Source: Phoronis ovalis (lineage: Eukaryota; Phoronida; Phoronidae). From it: a stretch of 31,359 nucleotides of DNA. The position numbers were made by a program, and so were the translations under genes. Below the pieces are notes generated by a model. It was not told the origin of the DNA and made no database searches. It was given only the letters and a program-made list of their open reading frames with translations. Location of the stretch: the NCBI GenBank assembly GCA_028565635.1, contig JAOXYB010028511.1, forward strand, positions 1 through 31,359. Direction: 5' to 3'. Of the stretch, positions 10,301-22,300 are shown piece by piece. The stretch's first letter is position 1. Every line of letters starts with the position of its first letter.

Positions 10301-13300
10301 AGTTTTCATAGTAGCATTTTTTTAAAAATTTCAAATGCACCATGATAATACTATATGCCACAGAAGCAGTGACAGCGGTGAACGAACAACAGTACTCTTA
10401 AACAAGTTTATATCAGGATTAACTCAGAACTGCATGCATACACAATAGCTTTAAAAAAAAAAAAAAAGGTTTCAATTTAAGTACGAGGGAAAATATTTAA
10501 GCTATTGGAAGGTTATATTCTCGCTTGCTGCACACTTTTGTGTGGTATTATACTACCACTAACATAATACAACAGTTCATAGGCCTTGAAAAACAGAAAG
10601 AGGGTAACAATTAAGAACGAATGTAATGCATAATTACCTTCACCAAAGAAAAGATCTTGAGTGCTATAATCTGGTGTAATTACTAACTGCTCCAAAAGAT
10701 GCATCCTTAAAATAAGTTTTGGGATCTCAAAAAATCTGTTAAATCAGATCTAAAGTATTTTATCATCAAGATGTTGAAAATCTTTACAACATAGCACTTA
10801 ATCAGCTGATTGACCCCTTTAAATGACAGGAACTGGCAAGTTAAAAAGTTTTATATCTGGTTCATTTCAGGCTTTTAGAATAGAACAGTCTATTATTTCA
10901 AAGGGGGTGATGGCATAATCAGCTGATCGACATAAAAGAGTAAATAGAGCAGAAATGATGTGTGTCAAGTGTCATTAAAGATATAATAAATAAATGGTAT
11001 CAAATACATGGTGGTGCTCATTGCAGTGATCCACTTAAAAAGACGAAAATAACATCAGAAAACTTCCCAGGTAATTTTCTGGAAATCCCAGCCCTTGGAA
11101 ATTAGTTATCAGGTAGCCCATCCTTTCTTGATAATATTCATATTACAACACAGGTACAAGCCAACCTCTTTGGCTGATAATTGGATAACAGTTATGATAA
11201 AACGTTCACACCATGCAACTAAAACTTGAGACCACTATGTGTTTCTCTCAGAATGATACAGGTATTTAATCACAGTGGGGGCTATTTAAATTAAGGAGCA
11301 TCCCTGTTGATATTATTAATTCTATAGAATTGAATACCTACAAAGATTTGTGACCACAATCAACAGATAACAAGTGGTTTTAATTCCGGATATTAATGAA
11401 ATCATATCTTAAAGTCAAACAGTACAAGAATTTGTTTTTCATAATTTATTATCTGGGACAGTTTATTATACAACAAAATTAATTTGTTTTTCCTGTTTAC
11501 ACCCTTTTTGAGATTTCCCAGAAATAGTACCTTCACTAAAGCTCATTTATGTATAAACCTGTTTACAGGGCACCACTATTTTAATTTAAGTGCACAAACC
11601 ATGTATATTTTGTCACATTTTACCCATACATGTTTCAGGCTTAAAAAAGAACTATCAGGACTGCAATATGTGTAAAATATAAGATTTTGTACAAATGTCA
11701 GATGTGAAATATGGTGAGCAGATTTTTGGGAACAACTCCAAAATAACTACTAACAGTTATTTTTATACAACACATCCTGTTTTGTGTTATTTTGGACAAG
11801 CTGTTGATGGTATTCCTAGGACCTTGCTAAATAAAGTACCTGTAACTGCTTCAAGACACCATTACTCAATAAATTCTCAATTTTGTAGCATCAGTCAAAA
11901 ATTATAATGTTTTTACTTTTGTGGATAATGTATGAACTTAGATAAAACACATTCTTTAGAAGAGAGCTTGAAAAATGAATAAAATATGAAAATATGATAA
12001 TACGAAAATATACGCAATTTAAAAATGTTACATTTTAACCACCAGTTATAGGTATCAAGGACCATGACAGTACTAACCAGATTGCAACCAAGGGAACAAT
12101 CACATTTAGTAAGAAAAGGAATAGGAGAATGGTACATTACACATCATGTAATCAGTAAGCCAATACTTTAAAAAACTTTCTGGGCAAGCACAAACATGAA
12201 GGTTTCAAAGTCCATTTCCACTATATTTTTTATAAAGGTATTTGATTATATGCTAATAATTTGTAAACACCTTTTGTTAAAAATGACACAAACATGTCAC
12301 ATGTGTTAAATGGTTGAACAAATAATTTGTTTGTTTGGAAATGTAAGATGGTTAATTAAACTCATGCAATTATTTCCCCTCAGCTTCAATGACCTTCCAC
12401 TAACCTGGCCTTCCCCTCACTATAAATAACCTGAAATGTGCAATTAAGTACTGAGTGCATCAACTATTATAGGTACTTGTATAACTAGGGTTTAAGACTT
12501 CTAATAATGGAAAAAACACCTGCAATTGTTTTTAAAAATATATATTATACTTAACAAAAATGCTTCATCCTTGTAAGTTTTGCAACTCAAAATAATGATA
12601 TTGATTTATGAGATAAATTACCATTTATTGCACTGAAGCTTGAAAAATTACCCAAACAGCAAAAATTTATTTTTTCATGCCTAGATCAAAAACTTTTAGT
12701 GGGATAACCCATTAACCAAGGCTGCTGTGTTTGCTAGAAAGTTGTCAGAAATCCAAATTTTCATTTCAAGTTGTGTTCCATAAACTGGCATTATTCTAGG
12801 ACATGTTCAAATTTCTAGAAATACGTAAGCTCCAGATATTTGGTAGCAGTGCCAAAACAAGAGATGCTAATCAGTTCTGGAAACAACTGGCTTTATAAAA
12901 AAAAGAAAACATTAAAAATAGATTTTTTGTTTTAGTACCAGCAGTGGGCATTGGACTAACAGTATAAAGGAGTATAAGCCCTTGAGATTTTGGAATATCC
13001 TATTTTGAAGGCCAAATTCTAACTTACAGCATTGCAACTTCAGCTTCTCTTTATTATGCAGTCCTGTTACATAACATTGTTAGATATAGGAATAGATCAA
13101 TCAGAAGATCTGTTTTTTTCTGCAGAATATCATTATCTACTTGGATTTAAAATATCTGGCCATAAAAATTAATTATTACAATCCAATCTTTAAAAAATCC
13201 TTGATCCGCCACAGACAGAAGAGAGCTAAAATGAAATTTTTGGTAATATATAGATATGACTGTCTAATTGACTGATACTGAATTGCTATCAAGTTATAGT

Positions 13301-16300
13301 CTTGATTGTGTTATCACCGCTAATATGTGTCATCTTACTTAAGGGGGTTATCATCGATGGGGATCCCTTAGGGGGAGTCATGTGATGCAAAGATGATCAT
13401 ACATCCCCACGGGAGGCGGTCAACAGCAGGTCAGAAACGTATAACGTTTTGCAATACAAGCAAGTTATCCAGGTATTGGAAAAGTTATCACGTGTGATCT
13501 GCCGTAACTATATGATTCACTGCAGTCAGCAATGATGTGGCAACAGCTGATTTTAAATGACATAACCAAATGACATATGATAAGGTGTTTCTACAGAAAT
13601 GTCATATTAGCTTCTTTAAGTACTAGTACAGTTATATCTGTCATTAAGGGTCAGTCTTCTGCACTTGAAGAAAATGGTATCTAATGTGCCACTACTACTA
13701 CCACCATGTTATTACACTATCTATACACCACAGCTAAAAGTACACCATAAAGCATAAAAGAAATATAAAGAATGGAAATAAATCAACAAATGTGCAGATG
13801 ACAGAACCATTAGTCTGTCATGCTTATTCTGCCAACCACAATAAATTATTGAATTTTGTCCAAGACAAGACTAATTAAAAGTAACAAAAACACTGACTGG
13901 TCAATCTGAACTCATTTACACACCCTATCAGGGGTTATTTTGCAGGAAAAAAATGTCACCGGTTAAAGTGACAAAAGTTGGCACTATATAGTATAATATA
14001 CGCATGCATATTGGTATTCAGAGTTTTATATATTTTCAGATACTAATATATTCCACAAGCACTTTTTAATAAACAAAACTCATTTGTGAAAAATTATTGC
14101 AGACTGGTGTACTTCCTGATTTGCTGGTACAATATACAAGAGTGTTTTGAGCAATACAGATAAATATTTAGAAGAGGCAATTTGACAATATCTGGTAGCT
14201 AGGATACAGGAGCATCAATTGGAAACCTTATTTTTCCTGGTATCTATTTATCTACAAACTTTGAATTTTGTTTGCAGAATAATTTGACAAATGGCACCTA
14301 TACTATTGTTAGATTTCATAGTTCATGCTTAAAAATAAGTATTTCTTGGCAATAAATAGTTCTAGGATTTTCTAAACAATCAGCTTATTGTAACATTTTT
14401 CTGGCAAGTCTCCTAGTTTGTTTTGAGAATCGTAGCCAATTTAGCAAAATTATAAAATATTTGGCAGAAATCAAAAGTTTCTTTCTAAGGCAGCATTTTT
14501 TCTCCTATAATATCTCTGAAAAACATTTTAATTCTGTGTTTGAATTTTGATAAAAAAATCTCTGAGTTCTTGGCCTTATCTCCCCATACCGTTGACATGC
14601 TTTATCACTAAAACAAACAGACAACTATTTTGGGACAGTTACACAACCCAATTAATGGAATCTCTAATCAATTTTTTACTAAAAAATGTCAAAGAACATA
14701 GAAATTGTTGAAACAGTCCTAATTTTTGGCATCAGTAATTCTCCATCACAAGTTTAACGAATCCTAAACAGATACATGTAATAGTCCTTTACTGAACCTC
14801 TTCGTCCATTCTGTGATGCTATCCAAATGTTTATTTTTGACAAAGTTTTCTCACATTTTCTGTTAAATCTGATTTAAAATGTATCTTAGCTACCTTGCAA
14901 AATTTGCAACATATCTATTTTGAATTATCTATTTAAAAATATCTAGTCCTGTTGGCCTAGGACAATTCTGGTAAAAACCAGTGTGTACAGGTGGACTGTA
15001 TCAGTGGGGGCAGATAATTGAACAGGTTTCTGATATTACCATATGCAACCATCCGAATATGACATTTTTCCATATCTGTCTTTTTGCATGCTTAGGCTAG
15101 AATTGGTATGGTGGGCAAGATCATGCAATTATTACATTAAATGCATTTTTAGTGTTAGTGTTTTGGGAAGTCCATATCAAAAGGTTGTTTAAAATATTTA
15201 AATGACATGGCTGTTTAATATTTTATGCAAATGTATGCGATTTTAAGAATTTTAAAAACAATTCACACCCTTTTCAATCATCGAAAAAATGCCTTTTTAA
15301 AATCATACATTTTATTTTAATACTTCTAAGATAGTTTATAGACCAATAATGTTTAATTTGAAGATTTATAAGTATTATTCATGTCAGAATTAAGAAACAG
15401 TGACAACAAAATATTGTATAACAAACCAGATAAAATACTAATATGATGTCACTTAATTAGGTTGTATTTTAAACTTCATTGTCCTACACTTCACACAGAT
15501 CACACACCAATTCACAAAAACAAGAGGTATAATAAAAATATAGCATAATAAATTATTTTTTATCAAATATAAACTTAATCTAATCACTTTTTATGTGGCA
15601 ATGATGCTTAATTAAAGTAGAGGTGGCATAAGTAAATAAATCAGTACATTGTCATAAATTGCTACTATTCTTTGTGAAATTTATAGATTTTTCATGGAAG
15701 AATTAAAATTTTACATTTTTGTTGCATTTCCTTATCTGAATCTGTCAAAACCTTGTGATAAAATTCACCTTCAATTCATTAGATAACATAATTGTTCTAA
15801 TTAGGTTGCACAGCAAGTGCAATCTATTGAGATTGTATCTTTTTTTCTTTTTTTTTCTTCCAATTTTCAAACGTCTATAACTTGGAGACGCTTTGAGCTT
15901 TGGGTGTCAAACTTAAGGTGTGGACTTAGTAGGGAGGGGGACATACAAAAATTAGGTCCGGGGTCAATTCGAGGTCAGTAGGTCAAATTTCAAAAACGTC
16001 TTAAAACATTCAAAAATGAAGTTATCTGGTGACCTTGATGATTTTTGAGGTCTCTTATGGGTCAAAAGGTCAGATTTATATTTTTTAGCATGTTTTTGGC
16101 TAATTTTAATAAAGGGTGTATAAATAAGACAAGAATGGTGCTACAGTGGTATAATTTGACATATGTCATCCCTATGTCATCATAGGTGACCTTATAGGTC
16201 AAAAGGTTATTCAGGGGTCAAAAGGTCAAACTCTTATAATTGCATTTAGCTTCCGAAAATGATGGTTTTATGTCATTTAAAGGTACTCTAGGGGTCGTAT

Positions 16301-19300
16301 GGTCATTTTGAGGTCAAAAAAAATAATTTCCGGAAATTTGATGAAAAGAATTTATTATTTTTGGTTTAGATTTATTATTAACATCTGAACACATTTTGCA
16401 TATGATGAATGCTTGATGGGAATACACACTTAATAAGTGATATTAGTCTCTCTGAGAAAGTGTGAAACTGCAATTATATTGCCATCTCCCAGGCCATCAG
16501 ATGAAAAAGAGAAATGATAAGCTTTTATTAAAAATATAAAACTGGAATTTAAAAAAATAGAAAACAAATAGGGATAAGAAATAGCAAGGCATTTTTGAAA
16601 TAATTGGCAATAAAATCTATGTTAAAATGTGCTGTTACAATTCTAGGTGGAAATAATTTTCCGTTATCAAATAATAATAATATAATTTACTATGCTTAGT
16701 GTGTTTGCAACCTTTATTAAGATAATTCTTGCAATTTCACAAAGGCTTGCTGCAACAATTAATGCAGTTTTAATTATTTAGATAACAACCTCTTTGGGTT
16801 ATTTTACTAGTAATGTTAATAGCAATTATAGAAAATTAATTCCTTTTAAAAAGAAACAGTTTTCTGAACCTCAGACAAATCTTTTTTATCATAAAAGCAT
16901 ATAAATTACTTCAAAATGCACACCTTAAAAGACAAACAGCTGACTTTAATCAGGAAAACGGTAGAACACAGGAAACGATAGCCCAAGTTAAAGAAACCAA
17001 AGTCCTACAGAGAGAAAGTTGCACTCACCATGCAAATCTAAGGGACCTTCGCTCCTAGCATCAAAGTACATGACAGCTACTTTCAAGGCGGAACTTGACA
17101 AAAGTGAGCTTACCACAAGGCATGATAAGTAAAGGTATTATCTCTAAATTAAATTTATCATTTGTTGTTTAACGAGAATATCAGTGTAGATGAGTTGCTA
17201 CTGGGTGAATCTTCATCTTACATGACCTGAAAGATTATACCCTTGAGACAAAAGTTTAAATTAATGTGAAGCAAAAAATTGGGAAGACAAGATACATCAC
17301 ATGGAAGTATTTTCACTCTTACCTTTGAATTCATTTTTAATACAGTTAAACTTTATTGACTAAGCAATAAAATAAGTCTTTATTAAAACTTGTCCAATGC
17401 CGAAATTGTATGCAGTGGATCCTACGAAAGGGGTACCACCTCCTAATCACTGCACAGACTATCGTTATCTTTGGTAACACGGTGCCACATTGCCTTAAGA
17501 AAAATTCCAGTTTTAAATTAGGAAAAGTAAATTTAATAAAATCTATCAATGCTACATTCTGACTTGGAAATATAAAACTCTAAAAGTTTTATATATCCTA
17601 GATTCAGAATAATTTTACAGTAATACAATAATTACCGATTAGCTAAAACTCCATTTATTTTTCATTAAATTTTCTTTACTTCAAATAGAAGCCATCTTCA
17701 ACTCCAAAGGCTAAATACAAATTTCTACATTACTCCACATATATGAATACTGGACAAGTTTGTTTTTGATAAATATGCACCTAGTTTTAATGAAATAAAT
17801 ACAGTAAGTTCTCTAACACAAGCAGATGATCCAACAAATATTGCAAGTGCCAAGCAGAAGTTGCTAGTAAGAATTAATAATCATAGTATGATGCTATTAA
17901 GTTCTCATCAAGCAGCTCAATGTGATGGGCAACACTTTTATTGCATCTGCTCTGCTATGTGGAATGCACTGCATACCTGCATTAATACAAACTAGTCAAC
18001 ACTTTTAAATATACACTTAATAAAAAGTAATATGAAAAATTCTTCATTCATTATTACTTTTTATTAATAGTTTAATTTTTTGTTCTAAGGCAAGGAAATA
18101 TATTAACAAAGTAATGTTCATTTTCGTATTTTTAAGTTAGGGCACTTCAATAATCTTTTTTAAATATAAACACTTTCTTGTAAACTTTGCGAATTATTAT
18201 CTACAGCGTTTTCATGTGCCATATGAGGATATTTTTAAGCATACCATTGTCAGGTATATTTACCCATATTAACTTTAATTAAAGAAGACAAACGGCAAGT
18301 CATCTCAGGATAATCATCTAGGTACTGCTTTGGATGCCAAAAAGAATAATTTACAGTGTGGAGGTTCATTTAGAACTGTCCTTACGTCAGTTTCATCAAG
18401 CCCAGGCATATAATCCAGGACAATATTTACTTTGATAAGCCCTTGCATTGTCCTACCACTGTATCTAATCACACACTTCATTATTCCAATTTTTAAAGTG
18501 GTGTCATACTTTTTATTAAACTTTAAAACCAAAAGTATGTGTGATGTTTATTCAGGTTCATGTACTATTATATCTGATGTCATTAAATATAACATAATCA
18601 TACCAATTTCTTGATATATCAAAGAACAGGTAAAATAAGATTTTATGTGAGTGTTATAATCATATGGGCTTCAGGTAAAATAAGATTTTATGTGAGTGTT
18701 ATAATCAGATGGCGGGCTTCAGGTAAAATACGATTTTTAAAAATACAGAAGAAAAAACAGCATACTGAGTTGTGTTTTTATGAATATTACTTAAAAAGAC
18801 CAAGTCTAAGTTATGTTGTATAATAAGCAATAGGAAAAATGTATACTATAAATAAATAAGTAACTGTTTATGTAACTAAATACAAAATTGAAGGTTATTT
18901 TAGCAATTAAGCTACATGAAATTAAAATTTGTCAAGAACCTTCACTCACAGAGTACTCCTGACATCAGCAAATTTAAGATAACAATTGTGGTTCATGGTT
19001 CCATATATTCTTTGAAAACTGTATTCAAAGATAAACATTTGACTGGAAGTGTTTGAAAATTTTCTTACTTCATTAGTAATAAAGGTTGTCGCCTTCAGCT
19101 AGAATTTACAGTTTAAATTTGAACACTACACATATGCCACTATGGAAATTAGTGGGGGGGGGGGGACTTCATTAAATTTTAGGTAGGGTGAGCACCTGGT
19201 CCTAAAAACCGAATCTTCTGAATAAATTTTTCCCAATTTGTTTACTTAACTTATGCTTGCTAAAAACTGTGATTGCTAGCCTTGCATGTATAATTGAGCA

Positions 19301-22300
19301 AAGCCTGGTTGCTGAAAATCAATGTTTTAAAGAAATTACAGATTGAAAAGAAAAAGGATTTAATATCAATTTTTCTTTTAACAGTCTTCCAAAATAAATA
19401 TATTCATTGTTCACATGGTTCTTGGTGAAGGAGAGACAAGAAATTTATATAAATAAGCAGTCATTTCAAGCACTAATTACTTTAACTATCATATATTCTT
19501 TACAAAATATTGTTTGTGCGATATCAGTAATGCCAACACTTTTCAATCAAGGCTTCTATAAGTTTTGTATAGCCAGAAATATATTTTTTTTCAGCTTGCT
19601 ACTGCTACTATGAGGTACATATACACATCTCTAAACCTGTAATCTAAAATGATTTTTTCTTTAATTCCTGATTCACTAATTTAATTTACCGTAATCAAAC
19701 CCTAATCTTTATTATTACTTGTTTAATCAAAAATACGGATCGCTATTTTGACAAAAAACAAGACACACTTTGCTAATTTGATCATAAAAGCGAATCCACT
19801 CAGCACATCCCAATATTGCCAGAAGCCCGACTCCCTCCCTCCCCAGAGAACAACACATATATGACATAATCATGTTGAATGTCTGTGTTGTGCAGAAAGT
19901 ATTTATAAGCAAAGATGCAGCAATCTAAAGCTGATGTTCCTTTTATTATCTTGCAAATCTTGAGGGATAAATTAAGTAATAATCAGCGAGATCATTGTGT
20001 CAATATCTAGTTAGAACTTCCCGATAACCTAAACTAACACTTGGTACCACCTTAACAATTATGAGATATCCTGCACTGATTCAACTTTCATCACAAGACA
20101 ATTTTTATCCTGATACTTATCAGCCTGTTAAACTTTAAAGAATTAAAATGTCATATTTTGTATGTATCCTTGAAGTCAATTAAAACAAAAAAAGATTACA
20201 ACTTCATTATCATTCTGCAGGAAAAGTTATTGCCATCAATAACAAACATTTTTCGAAATAAGAAGGAAAATTTCATTATTTGTCAGGAATATTCTCTAAT
20301 AAATTTTCATATTCACTCTATGAAATCTCAAATAGTAAATCACTACAGTGAGAGATGTTGTAATTCATTATTGAATTTAGTTATATAATTCTCAATTTAT
20401 TTTTTTTATGCCTTATAATCACTGCTTGCGAATACTACACTTTTTTGTCTTTTGACCTTTTTGTTGGGAAAACAAACACATAATTTAATTTTCATTGAAT
20501 TATCAGGTGGCTTTAAAACTTCCACATAAAATCAAAAGAAGGTGAAGCTACTGGTGACAATAAATGGAAATCTATCTTTACTTTCAAATGTTTCTGTAGT
20601 ATACATTTTACATCAATAATACTTTATTATTTGGAAAAATAGTTAAAAGGGGTGAAGCAGTATCTTTCTTGTCACATGTTTTATCATTGTCACGATCTTG
20701 TTTAAAAATAGAACAGCTTTTATACTAACAATTAACCAGTGCAAGAAAATGATTCACACTGGCTATTACACACAAACTTTATCCATTCAAGTATTTAAAA
20801 TTAAATTACAAATATAGAAATATCTTTCTTGAGATTTATGTTTAATGTATTTGTATGAATATATATATATATATATATAATATATAGATATATACATGAA
20901 TACATGTGTTCATTTGGGCATAGTCCACTGGGCAAAGCAATGTACTTTGAACCAAAAATCATACCACTGCATACCACATTGAGAGGTAAAAATTCTATAA
21001 AGCCATCAGTACACACTAATATATTAACTCCAGTAAAAAAGACCGATAGATGAAGAAAAGAACTGATTAGGAAGTGTTTTGGTATAAATATTACATATCA
21101 ATGGATTATCTAAGTAAAAAATGGTGGATTTGCTTATAAAGCAACCAGGGGTTGTGCTGTGTTACCTTTGGTGAAAGGAGGACATTGGATATAGCACGAA
21201 ATCAACTATTGAGACATATTCTCATAATATTGTATAGGAGAGAATGGCAGTTGCTGTATCTGATTTTCATAACTTTGTGTAAAAGTGAAAGAAAGTGTTA
21301 CCAGCCTCGGGCTTGGGACGATGTTACATGTATTTGGGCTGAGATGAGAACAAATTAAAACACTTGTGAAGACAACAATATAATGCAAGATGGGAAAGGT
21401 AAAATTAAACTAGTTGATAACCATTTTACCAATGTGACATATACTCTTTATTTTTAAGCCTGAATACTATATTCAGCAATAAATGAAACCCAAGGAAACA
21501 TATGCCACAGAAACGGAAAGCCAACTAGGAACAGATTATTAACATATTCACTTAATACAAATAGGCAGTACAGAGCAGTTCTTGAATATGGAATTCGCAA
21601 AAAAAACACCCTGCAATGCTGGGAGGGATGCTCTTGTAGTCGTGTAACATCTTGTATTAGGCTATCTATATCAGTATGTGAATGTAGCGGGAATAAAATA
21701 ATACCATATCAATTATACACCAGGCTTTGAGAGGTTAATTAATTTTTATGCATTTACTTATACGAAGTTCAAGGCTCAGAAAATAGAAATTCAATAATTA
21801 CAATATGCTGAAAAAAGTGGCGAGGTTCAATCATCAATAAGGCTAGTCTAAAACAAGGTTTTGGATAATAGGGAATACTATCATTGGTATCATTTCAAAA
21901 GTACGCTAACCAAAGATATCAAGAGTTATATCAAAAAATCACGATGTTTCAGGTGATGCTACAACATTTTTAGAATAACGTTCAGCGTCTCTTCAAACAC
22001 ATTTATTTCAGAGTTCAAATAATCTTCAAATTTTTAGTTCCTGTATGAACTTCTAATTTCTTTTAGATGCTTTAGCTTTTATCAAAACGTGTACATTTTT
22101 TGGATCTAGGAATTTCTAACAGGGTCCCGGCAGGGGTTCAGTTCTTATATACTGGTCTACACTACGTTATACTTGGTAATCTATGTTTGGTCAATATTAA
22201 AATTTTTCATACTTTTAATACAGGAATTCTAACTGATAATATTTTTTTAATATTTTAAAGTCCAGGAAAGGGTTACACCCCAAAGAGGTACTTTCATATA

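Larger units (their letters stand above)
10705..17028 (-). other. HNF4 intron or upstream region, middle segment
   Basis: About 6.3 kb, AT-rich and mostly featureless from 10.9 to 13.3 kb. It holds a locally GC-richer island at about 13330-13560 and the first copy of the half-site-rich transposon from 15803. Open frames at 11484-11675, 11695-11907 and 11913-12137 show no protein motifs and look like chance. Confidence 0.6.

Noticed and set aside
13336-13356. ATG-ATA-ACC-CCC-TTA-A before GTAAGA on the - strand in the GC-richer island
   Set aside because: Phase 1, but the last base is A, which would give Asn rather than Asp. The peptide is five residues and the donor is weak. Probably chance.
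17302-17335. ATG with GTAAGA donor on the - strand (ATGAATTCAAAG|GTAAGA)
   Set aside because: It ends in phase 0, which does not fit the acceptor at 8557, and encodes only four residues.
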